A stretch of DNA of 64,000 nt, taken from Enterococcus timonensis. GTDB taxonomy: Bacteria; Bacillota; Bacilli; Lactobacillales; Enterococcaceae. Positions 27,893-36,613 of the stretch are shown piece by piece (the first letter of the stretch is position 1; every line of letters begins with the position of its first letter). The notes beneath the pieces were generated by a model. That model was not told the origin of the DNA and did no database searches. It was given only the letters and a program-made list of their open reading frames with translations. The DNA lies in NCBI RefSeq assembly GCF_900104595.1, contig NZ_FNVY01000004.1, positions 248,001 to 312,000 of the forward strand, given 5' to 3'. Made by a program: the position numbers and the translations under genes.

Positions 27893-28025
27893 AATCAACA
27901 AATCAAAGGTCGGTGTTGTTTAAACCACAAAGTCGTGCGATTTGCTGATTGTTTTTTTTGACAACTGTTTTTACAATAGACAGTAGTATTATAACAGACA
28001 ACTTGTTAGATATTAAACAAGTTGT
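27893..28025. promoter_or_regulatory. Divergent control region with two inverted repeats
   Basis: Between the TetR gene and the activase gene. A perfect inverted repeat ACAACTTGTT-N8-AACAAGTTGT (27998-28025) lies just upstream of the activase ribosome site, and a nearly perfect 12-bp one, AATCAACAAATC / GATTTGCTGATT, spans 27893-27950. TTGACA is at 27958-27963, but no -10 sits at ideal spacing. Operator assignment is inferred. Confidence 0.5.
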
Positions 28026-28047
28026 TGGATTTTAGGAGGATTTTTTG

Positions 28048-31000
28048 ATGACTTACCAAGCAGGGATTGACGTCGGGTCCACCACAGTAAAAATTGTCGT
28101 TTTAGATAATGAAAAAAAAGCCGTCTTCCAAAAGTATCAACGCCATTTTTCCGATGTCTTAGAAGCAACGCGAAAAATTTTAATCGAAGCTAAAGATATT
28201 TTACCGGCTAATCAACCATTAAAAATGAATATCACCGGTTCTGGCGGGATGGGACTAGCGGATGTTTTGGATATTCCTTTTGTCCAAGAAGTTATCGCTT
28301 GTACGCGAACAGTTGAAGAATTAATTCCTGAAACGGATGTCGCCATTGAATTAGGCGGCGAGGATGCCAAAATTACTTTTTTTGAAGGTGCGCTTGAACA
28401 GCGGATGAACGGCAGTTGTGCCGGGGGAACCGGGGCCTTTATTGATCAAATGGCGATGCTTTTAAAAACGGACGCCAATGGGTTAAATGAATTAGCCAAA
28501 AATTATCAACAACTTTATCCAATTGCTTCTCGTTGTGGTGTTTTTGCCAAAACAGACGTGCAACCGTTAATTAATGAAGGAGCAGCTCGGGAAGATATTG
28601 CGGCGAGTATTTTTCAAGCAGTAGTTAATCAAACCATTGCAGGTCTTGCTTCTGGCCGAAAAATTCGCGGAAATGTCGCTTTTTTAGGCGGTCCATTATA
28701 TTTTATGTCAGAATTGCGCCAACGTTTTATTGAAACCTTACATTTAAAACCGGAACAAGTTATTTTTCCGGAAAATCCGCAATTATTTGTGGCATACGGA
28801 GCAGCTTTTTATGCAGAAAGTGCTGAAGAATCAACTTTAGAAAATTTACTGCATGCACTAGATAATGACGATGGGAAAAAACTAGTTAAAAGCCGGACGT
28901 TAGATCCATTATTTGCCAATGAACAAGAGTTGGCAGATTTTAGAGATCGTCATGGAAAAGCGACTGTTGCTACTAAAAAATTAGCTGAACATGTTGGGGT
29001 AACTTTTTTAGGAATTGATGCTGGATCTACTACTACCAAAGTTGTTTTAATCAATGAAGATGGGGACATTTTATTCGATTTTTATGGCAACAATGAAGGT
29101 CAACCGCTAGAAACCACGATGCAAGTCTTAACTGATTTATATGAATTAATGCCGGAAAATACTTTTATCGGCAAAGCTTGTATTACCGGTTACGGAGAGC
29201 ATTTGATTAAAAATGCCTTGAAAGTTGACCTGGGCGAAGTAGAAACGATGGCTCATTACAAAGCGGCCAACTTTTTCCAACCGGGCGTTGATTTTATTTT
29301 AGATATCGGCGGCCAAGATATGAAAGCTATGACGATTAAAGACGGCGTGCTGTCATCGATTCAATTGAACGAAGCTTGCTCGTCTGGTTGTGGTTCATTT
29401 ATCGAAACTTTCGCTAAATCTTTAAATTACAATGTCAAAGATTTCGCCAAAGAAGCACTTTTAGCTAAAAATCCAGTGGACCTAGGTTCACGTTGTACCG
29501 TGTTTATGAATTCTAAAGTGAAACAAGTACAAAAAGAAGGCGCCACGGTTGGCGAAATTTCAGCGGGACTTTCGTATTCGGTAATTAAAAATGCCATTTA
29601 TAAAGTAATTAAAATTCGCCGCCCTGAAGATCTTGGGGAAAAAATTGTCTGCCAAGGGGGGACTTTTTATAATGAGGCCGTACTAAGAGCTTTTGAAACG
29701 ATCACTGGACGAACGGTCATCCGCCCAACAATTGCTGGTTTAATGGGGGCATTTGGTTGTGCGCTTCTAGCGTTAGAAGATTATCAAGTCGGAGAAGAGA
29801 CCACTACTTTAAATTTAGCAGAGTTGAAACAATTTTCAGCGGACAAAGAATTTACCCACTGCGGATTGTGCGAAAATAATTGTTTATTAACAGTAACGAT
29901 TTTTTCTGACGGTCGGAAATTTATTACCGGGAACCGTTGTGAAAAAGGCGCGCAAATTAAAATTAGCAAAGAAGATCGCCGGATTAATTTAGTCGACTAC
30001 AAATATCGCAAATTATTCCGTTATCGCTCATTAAAATTAAAAGATGCCCCACAAGGAGAAATTGGGATTCCCCGCGTTTTAAATCTCTATGAAAATTATC
30101 CTTTGTGGCAAACATTTTTCACTAAACTAGGATTTCGCGTGGTCTTGTCGCCAAGATCTGATAAAGAATTATATGAGTCAGGGATGGAAACGATTCCTTC
30201 AGATACCGCTTGTTATCCAGCCAAAATTACCCACGGCCATATTCAAGCGTTAATCAATCAAAAAATACCGTTGATTTTTTATCCGGGAATTGTATTTGAA
30301 CGGATTGAAGATGCGAATGCTAGTAACCATTTTAACTGTCCGATCGTTCAAAGTTATCCAGACGTCATTAGAAATAACGTCGATGAAATTCGAGACGGAC
30401 TGGTGGATTATCGTAATCCGTTTCTTAATCTTGCCGATGAACAATCTGTCGCTGAAGTTTTATTTAAAACATTTGCTGACAAAGGCTTCACGCAGGAACA
30501 AATTACTGAAGCGTTGCATGAAGGCTACCAAGCACTAGATGACTTTAAGGCAGATATTCAAAAAAAAGGCGAAGAAACTCTCGCTCGTTTGCAAGAAACT
30601 GGTCAAAAAGGAGTCGTCTTAGCAGGACGCCCTTATCATTTGGATCCAGAAATTAATCACGGCATTGCTGAAGTGATTACGCAAGAAGGATTCCACGTTT
30701 TAACGGAAGATTCGATTTCTCATTTGGGCGATGTCCCTAATTTGCGAGTGGTGAATCAATGGGTTTATCACGCCCGATTGTACGCCGCAGCATCGCTAGT
30801 GGCTAAATCGAAAAATCTCGAACTCGTCCAATTAAATTCTTTTGGTTGCGGTCTTGATGCGGTCACCACCGACCAAGTAGAAGAAATTATGGATCAATAC
30901 GGAAAAATTTACACGGTGCTAAAAATTGACGAAGGCGCTAATCTTGGAGCGATTCGGATTCGTTTGCGCTCATTAAAAGCAGCTGTCAAAGAACGGGAAA

Positions 31001-32283
31001 AACAAAACTTCGAACCTCAAAAACGCTTTGATGAACCAGAAAAAATTGTGTTTACTAAAGATATGCGTAAAAAACATACACTACTCTTACCAATGCTTTC
31101 GCCTATTCACCAAGAAGGGCTGATTGACCTAGCCTTGAAATCTTCTGGTTATAATGTGGTCTGCTTACCGGCACTTGATAATGAAGCAATTGATGTTGGC
31201 TTGAAATATGTCAATAATGATGCGTGTTATCCGGCGATTATTTCTATTGGGCAACTGGTGGAAGCTTTGGAAAGCGGCCAATATGATGTCAACAATACTT
31301 CGGTGATGATGACGCAAACTGGTGGCGGATGTCGGGCCACAAACTATATTCCTTTGTTACGCAAAGCGTTAAATGATGCCGGCTTCCCACAAGTGCCAGT
31401 CGTTTCAGTTTCTATGGGTAATAAAGGGGTTGAGTCCAATCCTGGATTTAAATTTACGTTACCGATGCTTAAACGAATTGTCGTCGCCGTTTTATATGGG
31501 GATTTATTTGAACGAGTTGTTTATCGGACGCGCCCTTATGAAATGGAAAAAGGGACCATCGACGCCCTGCATGCCCATTGGCTTAAAGCAGTCGCTCCTA
31601 ATGTGAAAAATGGATCCCTGATGCAATTTAACGCCAATATGAAAAAAATTATTGCCGATTTTGATACAGTACCTTTGTTAGATATCGAAAAACCAAGAGT
31701 CGGTATCGTGGGAGAAATTTTAGTGAAATTTTCCCCAACGGCCAATAACGATATTGTCCGCCTGTTGGAAAGTGAAGGGGCCGAAGCTGTTGTTCCTGAT
31801 CTCATTGGCTTTATGAATTACTCGTTATATAATCAAATTTTCAAATATGAAAATCTTGGCATGAGTAAAAAAGCTAAAAATTTGGGAGAATTTGCCATTA
31901 AAATGATTGAAATGGTGGAAAAACCAATGGACAAAGCGTTGCGAAATTCCGCTCGGTTTACTGGTATTAAATCAATTTATGAAATTGCCGACGACGCGAG
32001 TCAAATTTTATCTATCGGCAATCACACGGGTGAAGGTTGGTTTTTAACTGGTGAAATGATGGAGCTATTGGAACTAGACGTCAATAATATTGTTTGCATG
32101 CAACCATTTGGCTGTCTGCCCAATCACGTGGTGGGTAAAGGTGTGATTAAAGAATTGCGCCGCCGTTATCCAAAATCAAATATTGCCGCCATCGACTACG
32201 ACCCAGGTGTTTCCTCAGTAAACCAACTAAACCGCATCCGCCTAATGATGGCCACCGCCAAAAAAATGCTCGTTAAAGCATAA
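28048..32283 (+). CDS. Giant acyl-CoA dehydratase activase-like protein (two ASKHA ATPase domains fused to dehydratase-like domains)
   Basis: A 1411-residue protein related to activators of 2-hydroxyacyl-CoA dehydratases (HgdC/BadFG). Two ASKHA ATPase domains lie in tandem: [15 protein letters not shown] near residue 5 and [15 protein letters not shown] near residue 322. Each keeps cysteines able to hold a shared [4Fe-4S] cluster (NGSCAGGTG and [16 protein letters not shown] and SRCTVF). The C-terminal half is a DUF2229/HgdB-like region with [28 protein letters not shown] and QPFGCLPNH cysteines. No separate dehydratase subunits are adjacent. The start is ATG 28048 after TAGGAGGA. A divergent TetR gene probably regulates it. 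Such fusions are known in anaerobes and lactic bacteria, but the reaction is not established. Confidence 0.85.
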   Translation: MTYQAGIDVGSTTVKIVVLDNEKKAVFQKYQRHFSDVLEATRKILIEAKDILPANQPLKMNITGSGGMGLADVLDIPFVQEVIACTRTVEELIPETDVAIELGGEDAKITFFEGALEQRMNGSCAGGTGAFIDQMAMLLKTDANGLNELAKNYQQLYPIASRCGVFAKTDVQPLINEGAAREDIAASIFQAVVNQTIAGLASGRKIRGNVAFLGGPLYFMSELRQRFIETLHLKPEQVIFPENPQLFVAYGAAFYAESAEESTLENLLHALDNDDGKKLVKSRTLDPLFANEQELADFRDRHGKATVATKKLAEHVGVTFLGIDAGSTTTKVVLINEDGDILFDFYGNNEGQPLETTMQVLTDLYELMPENTFIGKACITGYGEHLIKNALKVDLGEVETMAHYKAANFFQPGVDFILDIGGQDMKAMTIKDGVLSSIQLNEACSSGCGSFIETFAKSLNYNVKDFAKEALLAKNPVDLGSRCTVFMNSKVKQVQKEGATVGEISAGLSYSVIKNAIYKVIKIRRPEDLGEKIVCQGGTFYNEAVLRAFETITGRTVIRPTIAGLMGAFGCALLALEDYQVGEETTTLNLAELKQFSADKEFTHCGLCENNCLLTVTIFSDGRKFITGNRCEKGAQIKISKEDRRINLVDYKYRKLFRYRSLKLKDAPQGEIGIPRVLNLYENYPLWQTFFTKLGFRVVLSPRSDKELYESGMETIPSDTACYPAKITHGHIQALINQKIPLIFYPGIVFERIEDANASNHFNCPIVQSYPDVIRNNVDEIRDGLVDYRNPFLNLADEQSVAEVLFKTFADKGFTQEQITEALHEGYQALDDFKADIQKKGEETLARLQETGQKGVVLAGRPYHLDPEINHGIAEVITQEGFHVLTEDSISHLGDVPNLRVVNQWVYHARLYAAASLVAKSKNLELVQLNSFGCGLDAVTTDQVEEIMDQYGKIYTVLKIDEGANLGAIRIRLRSLKAAVKEREKQNFEPQKRFDEPEKIVFTKDMRKKHTLLLPMLSPIHQEGLIDLALKSSGYNVVCLPALDNEAIDVGLKYVNNDACYPAIISIGQLVEALESGQYDVNNTSVMMTQTGGGCRATNYIPLLRKALNDAGFPQVPVVSVSMGNKGVESNPGFKFTLPMLKRIVVAVLYGDLFERVVYRTRPYEMEKGTIDALHAHWLKAVAPNVKNGSLMQFNANMKKIIADFDTVPLLDIEKPRVGIVGEILVKFSPTANNDIVRLLESEGAEAVVPDLIGFMNYSLYNQIFKYENLGMSKKAKNLGEFAIKMIEMVEKPMDKALRNSARFTGIKSIYEIADDASQILSIGNHTGEGWFLTGEMMELLELDVNNIVCMQPFGCLPNHVVGKGVIKELRRRYPKSNIAAIDYDPGVSSVNQLNRIRLMMATAKKMLVKA

Positions 32284-32402
32284 GGATGTGTTTTGGGTGT
32301 TCAGCAGTGTAGAAAATAGATGAAATGGTGTCTGACTGCAAAGCAGTCAGACACCATTTCATCTATTTTCCTAACTGCTACCAAAAACACACCGTCCACA
32401 AG
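32282..32402 (+). repeat. Dispersed 3'-UTR palindromic element, unit R5 (after the activase gene)
   Basis: AAGG overlaps the TAA stop. The inner part is a perfect 27-bp stem (32313-32339 with 32343-32369) closed by AAA. The outer arms GTGTTTTGGGT[GTTC]AGCAG / CTGCTACCAAAAACAC also pair, with one mismatch and the four-base bulge. Confidence 0.9.
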
Positions 32403-32439
32403 ATCCCCAATCTCATTTCACAAACTAAAAACATTTAAA

Positions 32440-32479
32440 AAATTCAGCTCAAAGAGCAATCTTTTTGCTGGATTTTTTT
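32440..32479 (+). terminator. Probable terminator after the activase gene
   Basis: AATTCAGC / GCTGGATT with an inner GAGCAA/TTGCT pairing, followed by seven T. Confidence 0.55.
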
Positions 32480-32544
32480 CTGTCTATTCAAAGAACTAAA
32501 AAATGTTATAATAAACTCAACTGTCATGTTAGGAAGTGAAAAAT

Positions 32545-33339
32545 ATGAAACAAGAGAAAACAAAAGAAACCCAAACGAAACCAAAAAAAGAAATAAAAAC
32601 GACTGTCAAAAAAGAAACAAATACTAAATCAGCTGAGTTGGATCAAGAATTGACCCAAGCACTGCAAGAAGTGTTGGAGCCAGAAGAAAAAACGCCGCAA
32701 AAAGGTGCGCACGTGACGTTGTTGCCAGATGGACAATTATTAATTGATGAAAAACCATATGCCCTTATTTCAGATTATCGCAAAGGGTTTGATGCAGAAT
32801 ATTTAGGCTTGCGTTTTAGTGAAGTGCTGAGTCGCTATGATTACATTGTGGGAGATTGGGGTCACGATCAACTGCGGCTGAAGGGATTTTTTGATAACGA
32901 AAATAAACGGGCATTTCCCGATCAAAAAATTGTTACTTTGCAAGATTATCTTTACGAATATTGTAATTTTGGTTGCCGTTATTTTGTGATTGAAAAAATG
33001 AACAAGAAAAAAGATAAGGCGCCGCATCATAAAACGAAGAAAAAAAATCCGGCACCTACCGCTTTTATTGCTGAAAAAGTGCAGCCGGTCAAAAAAGTGC
33101 AACCAGTAATTCATCGGCAAGTGAAAAATACGCCTGAAAAAGAAGTACCTGAAATAAAAACGCGTCGCCATGAAGCACGAATCGAACAGCGAGCTGAAAA
33201 GCCAACGGAAAAACGATTTGAAAAACGCAATGAAAAACCAATCAAAAAGACTTTTGAAAAACCAAGTGAAAAGCGCAGCGAACCAACCGAAAAACCAACT
33301 GTCACTACCGGGTTTACTATTCGCAAACGGGAGGACTAA
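32545..33339 (+). CDS. yutD: YutD-family protein with long basic tails
   Basis: The core (about residues 55-155) matches the YutD family: LISDYRKGFDAEYLGLRFSEVLSRYDYIVGDWGHDQLRLKGFFD. The family's function is not established. Here the core is framed by a Lys/Thr-rich N-terminal tail of about 50 residues and a C-terminal tail of about 110 residues rich in Lys, Glu, Pro and Arg with loose EKP repeats (EKRFEKRNEKPIKK). Such disordered charged tails suggest nucleic-acid or ribosome contact. The start is ATG 32545 with AGGAAGTG upstream. nagD follows directly; yutD-nagD-DUF1461 is a common order in this group. Confidence 0.82.
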   Translation: MKQEKTKETQTKPKKEIKTTVKKETNTKSAELDQELTQALQEVLEPEEKTPQKGAHVTLLPDGQLLIDEKPYALISDYRKGFDAEYLGLRFSEVLSRYDYIVGDWGHDQLRLKGFFDNENKRAFPDQKIVTLQDYLYEYCNFGCRYFVIEKMNKKKDKAPHHKTKKKNPAPTAFIAEKVQPVKKVQPVIHRQVKNTPEKEVPEIKTRRHEARIEQRAEKPTEKRFEKRNEKPIKKTFEKPSEKRSEPTEKPTVTTGFTIRKRED

Positions 33340-33342
33340 TTG

Positions 33343-34116
33343 GTGAAATATCTTGGTTATTTAATTGATTTAGATGGAACAATTTATTTAGGAAAAGAAA
33401 AAATTCCTGCCGGGCAACGTTTTATTTCTCGTCTCCAAGCAGCAGGTTTGCCGTTTTTATTTTTAACCAACAACACAACGAAAACGCCCGCGACAGTGCA
33501 GCAGCGTCTAGCTGATGAATTTGATATTCATGTAGATGAAAAAACTATTTACACGGCGAGTTTGGCCACGGTGGATTATTTAATAGAAGATAATGGTGGG
33601 AAAAACGTTTTTGTCGTCGGTGAAGCTGGACTAAAATCCGCCATCACTTCTGCCGGATTTCATTTGGTGGATTCGGATGCCGATTACGTGGTGGTTGCTC
33701 TAGACAACCATTTGACCTATGAACAAATTGTCTTAGCCACATTAAATATCCAAGCCGGCGCAAAATTTATTGGCACCAATCCAGATAAAAATATTCCGAC
33801 TGAGCGAGGGTTATTGCCAGGAGCCGGAAGTGTTATTGCTTTTGTTGAAGCCTCCACGCAAGTAACGCCGGTGATTATCGGCAAACCCGAAGAAATTATT
33901 ATGGAAAAAGCTTTGCATCATCTGGGATTGCCTAAAGAGGAAGTTTTAATGGTAGGCGATAATTATTCCACCGATATTCAAGGCGGATTGGACTTTGGGA
34001 TGGATACTTTACTAGTAACTACGGGCTTCACACCGCCAGAGGCTGTGGCAAATTTACCAATAGCGCCTAATTATGTTTTGGCTAGCTTAGATGAGTGGAG
34101 CTTAGAAAATGAATAA
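33343..34116 (+). CDS. HAD-superfamily phosphatase, NagD/YutF type
   Basis: A 257-residue phosphatase. HAD motif I is YLIDLDGTIYLG, motif II FLTNNTTKTP, and the C-terminal motif IV VLMVGDNYSTDIQGG. The cap between them is of the NagD (C2) type. Substrates of this group include small phosphosugars and nucleotides; none can be assigned here. I choose GTG 33343, eight bases after GGGAGG; a TTG at 33340 is the alternative. The end overlaps the next gene by eight bases. Confidence 0.88.
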   Translation: MKYLGYLIDLDGTIYLGKEKIPAGQRFISRLQAAGLPFLFLTNNTTKTPATVQQRLADEFDIHVDEKTIYTASLATVDYLIEDNGGKNVFVVGEAGLKSAITSAGFHLVDSDADYVVVALDNHLTYEQIVLATLNIQAGAKFIGTNPDKNIPTERGLLPGAGSVIAFVEASTQVTPVIIGKPEEIIMEKALHHLGLPKEEVLMVGDNYSTDIQGGLDFGMDTLLVTTGFTPPEAVANLPIAPNYVLASLDEWSLENE

Positions 34117-34741
34117 AGTATGGCAACGAGCGCTGGGATATTTTGCAATGTTTCTGACGATTTTAACGGCGGTAATTACTGTAACAATTAATTTTCGTCC
34201 GTTGTATCGTTTCGATATTGATTATTTGAATATTACGGAGATCACTGGTTTTTCAAAAGAAATTTTATTGAAAAATTTTGCGATACTGATGCGTTATTTG
34301 AACTTCCCGTGGATAAAAAATCTCAGCACGCCTGATTTTCCTATGTCAGAATCTGGCGCCTTTCATTTCTATGAGGTCAAACAATTATTTACTTTAAATT
34401 ATGTTTTGCTTTTGATTTTAATAATTCCAGCCGTTTATTTTTTGATTCGGATGTTTAAAACGGGCCAAAACTGGCGGCTACACGGCGTTTTTAAAATTGC
34501 GGCAATTGTGCCGGTTGCCTTTGGTGCTTTGATGGCATTAGGTTTTGATCAATTTTTTGTTAGCTTTCATCAAGTGTTTTTTAACAATGATGATTGGCTC
34601 TTTGATCCAGCGACGGATCCGATTATTATGGCTTTGCCGGAAGAATTTTTTATGCATTGTTTTATTTTAGCATTTGTCTTACTGGAAGTTATTTTCATCG
34701 TGGGTCTGATTGTTACCCGAACAAAGAAAAAAGCTAAGTAA
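34109..34741 (+). CDS. DUF1461 / TIGR01906 integral membrane protein
   Basis: A 210-residue membrane protein with four to five membrane segments: N-terminal (residues about 8-27), two in the middle (95-112, 127-147) and a C-terminal one (180-203). The extracytoplasmic loop PDFPMSESGAFHFYEVKQLF and the stretch FDQFFVSFHQVFFNNDDWLFDPATDPIIMALPEEFF are hallmarks of the family. Function unknown. The ATG overlaps the end of the NagD-type gene, so the genes are coupled. Confidence 0.85.
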   Translation: MNKVWQRALGYFAMFLTILTAVITVTINFRPLYRFDIDYLNITEITGFSKEILLKNFAILMRYLNFPWIKNLSTPDFPMSESGAFHFYEVKQLFTLNYVLLLILIIPAVYFLIRMFKTGQNWRLHGVFKIAAIVPVAFGALMALGFDQFFVSFHQVFFNNDDWLFDPATDPIIMALPEEFFMHCFILAFVLLEVIFIVGLIVTRTKKKAK

Positions 34742-34806
34742 AAATAATGGAAATCCCTTTCAGTTACTGTTAAAATACTGATAGAGAAAAAGAAGGAGGA
34801 GAAAAG

Positions 34807-35082
34807 ATGGACGGAAAAGTAATCGGTGAGAAACCCGTGAATGAAGAAGAATTGCTAGCTCAAGGTTATCGCAAGTATTCCGGAAAAGATGTCGATATTT
34901 ACTACAGTGCAGCGATTTGTGCACATGTGGGTAATTGCGTCCGCGGGCAAGCCGAAGTATTTCAAGTAGGCCGCAAGCCATGGATCATTCCTGACAATGC
35001 GAGTGCCGATACAAATATTCAAGTGATTAACACGTGTCCGACTGGCGCGTTAAAATATATTGTAAAGAAGGGTAAGTCATGA
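34807..35082 (+). CDS. yjdI: YjdI-type small iron-sulfur protein
   Basis: A 91-residue protein of the divergent 4Fe-4S group. Cysteines lie in AAICAHVGNCVRG and INTCPTGALKY, giving a single cluster-binding set. It has no membrane segment. The gene overlaps the acetyltransferase gene by four bases (ATGA). This pair, yjdI-yjdJ, is found together in many bacteria, but its job is not known. AAGGAGGAG precedes the ATG. Confidence 0.85.
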   Translation: MDGKVIGEKPVNEEELLAQGYRKYSGKDVDIYYSAAICAHVGNCVRGQAEVFQVGRKPWIIPDNASADTNIQVINTCPTGALKYIVKKGKS

Positions 35083-35360
35083 AATTTAATTATGCAGAAG
35101 AAAAAAACCGCTACGCAGTAAAAAATGAAGCTGGCGAAGAAATCGGTGAAATTACTTGGTCTAATGCTGGTGAAGATGTGATGATTGTGGATCATACTTA
35201 TGTAAATCCTGATTATCGCGGGAACAAAATTGCCCAACAATTAGTTTTTCAGGCCGCTGAAGTTGCCAGACGTGATGACAAAAAAATCATTCCATTATGT
35301 CCATTTGCTAAAAAAGAATTTGAAACGAAACCCGAATATCAAGATGTTTGGCGCCGTTAA
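35079..35360 (+). CDS. yjdJ: YjdJ-type small GNAT N-acetyltransferase
   Basis: A 93-residue mini-GNAT protein. The acetyl-CoA loop is seen in VDHTYVNPDYRGNKIAQQLV, followed by the C-terminal strand KKIIPLCPFAKKEFE. At this length it has only the core of the fold, as in the Acetyltransf_CG family. It overlaps yjdI by four bases and is translated with it. The acetyl acceptor is unknown. Confidence 0.85.
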   Translation: MKFNYAEEKNRYAVKNEAGEEIGEITWSNAGEDVMIVDHTYVNPDYRGNKIAQQLVFQAAEVARRDDKKIIPLCPFAKKEFETKPEYQDVWRR

Positions 35361-35408
35361 AAATTTCTTCATGTCAGACTGTAAAAAATATTTTTAATTT
35401 CATTGATT

Positions 35409-35449
35409 AGATTACGTCAAAGCTGAAAAGTTTTGGCGTAATCTTTTTT
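35409..35449 (+). terminator. Terminator after yjdI-yjdJ
   Basis: AGATTACG-TCAAA / TTTTGGCGTAATCT with a T-run. Confidence 0.88.
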
Positions 35450-35530
35450 GATTTTTCGATAATTTCTTTTCATTTTCTTGAAACTATGCTATCTTTAATG
35501 AGTGAAGATTCAAGGATTGGAGGGTCATCG

Positions 35531-35770
35531 TTGTATAATTTTTTATTAGGCGTCGTCATTGTTTTGTCGGTGCTAATCGTGATTGGCATTATGATGCAAC
35601 CAAGCAAACAAAATAGCGCTGCGTCTGCATTTACTGGCGGAGCAGATAATTTATTTGGCCGACAAAAAGCGCGGGGCTTTGAAGCCTTTATGCAAAAAGC
35701 GACAGCATATCTAGGCGCTGCTTGGCTCATTTTATTATTGTTGCTTGCCTATTTATCTTCTGTCAATTGA
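35531..35770 (+). CDS. secG: Protein-export membrane protein SecG
   Basis: A 79-residue SecYEG subunit that assists SecA-driven translocation. Two membrane segments (about residues 4-22 and 56-75) flank a loop with IMMQPSKQNSAASAFTGGADNLFG, the family's signature. The start is TTG 35531 (YNFLLGVV), six bases after GGAGGG; longer in-frame starts at 35486 would add an atypical hydrophilic leader. secG-est-rnr-smpB is a conserved order in Firmicutes. Confidence 0.94.
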   Translation: MYNFLLGVVIVLSVLIVIGIMMQPSKQNSAASAFTGGADNLFGRQKARGFEAFMQKATAYLGAAWLILLLLLAYLSSVN

Positions 35771-35778
35771 ATAATGCT

Positions 35779-35809
35779 AAAGCCGTGACAATTCTGTCCG
35801 GCTTTTTCT
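35779..35809 (+). terminator. Hairpin between secG and the carboxylesterase gene
   Basis: AAAGCCGTGACA / TGTCCGGCTTT with TTTTT; it may terminate or only attenuate. Confidence 0.75.
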
Positions 35810-35833
35810 TTTCATTTTACTTAGGAGGAATTT

Positions 35834-36565
35834 ATGCAAAAACCAAAAGAAATTTATGAATATCATAGTCACACCGGGGTCTTGTTGCTGCATGCTTACT
35901 CTGGTTCTAGTAACGATGTCCGTCAGTTGGCTAGAAAGCTCGGTCGGGAAAATTTTACCGTCTATGCGCCAATTTTTTCAGGTCACGGCACCGATCGACC
36001 AGAAGATATTTTAAATAGTGGACCCGAAAATTGGGAAAAAGAAGCTCAAGAAGCACTGAGTTTTTTGAAAAAAGCAGGTTGCACCAAAATTTTCATTTTT
36101 GGTTTATCTATGGGGGGCCTATTTGCGACGCGTCTACTGGAAACAAGAGATATGACTGTCGCTGGTGGCGGTATTTTTTCTAGCCCTATTTATCCTTTGA
36201 AAAAAAATAACGTGGCCGAAAGTTTTATTATTTATGCAGGCAACCTTTTGAAAGATGATCCTGAAAAAGACGCGCGTTTAGCAGAAATTTCTCAAGGAGT
36301 GAGTCGCCAACTTGTCGAAATTGAAAATATAAGTCTAACGGCTTTTGAGAATTTGTCTAAAATCACAGAACCCTTTTTTATTGGGCAAGCCGGCCTTGAT
36401 GAGATGATTCCGGCTAAAGATATTTTACAAACGGTGACGACTCTGACTGAAAATAATTGCGAACTCACTTTTCACTGGTACGCTAAAAGCACGCACGTCT
36501 TAACAGTCGGCCCGCAACGGAAAGTTTTTGAGAGTGATGTATTGTCGTTTATTGAAAACAATTAA
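35834..36565 (+). CDS. est: Carboxylesterase (alpha/beta hydrolase)
   Basis: A 243-residue serine hydrolase related to Est30/YvaK. The nucleophile is Ser92 in FGLSMGG; the acid is the Asp in QAGLDEMIP and the base the His in KSTHVLT. LLLHAYSGSSNDV forms the oxyanion region. It acts in the cytoplasm on short-chain esters; the natural substrate is not known. TAGGAGG lies before the ATG. Its position between secG and rnr is conserved. Confidence 0.92.
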   Translation: MQKPKEIYEYHSHTGVLLLHAYSGSSNDVRQLARKLGRENFTVYAPIFSGHGTDRPEDILNSGPENWEKEAQEALSFLKKAGCTKIFIFGLSMGGLFATRLLETRDMTVAGGGIFSSPIYPLKKNNVAESFIIYAGNLLKDDPEKDARLAEISQGVSRQLVEIENISLTAFENLSKITEPFFIGQAGLDEMIPAKDILQTVTTLTENNCELTFHWYAKSTHVLTVGPQRKVFESDVLSFIENN

Positions 36566-36613
36566 AAATTTAAAAATTTAAGAATTCAAGAAATTAAGAA
36601 AAGAGGTGGATAA

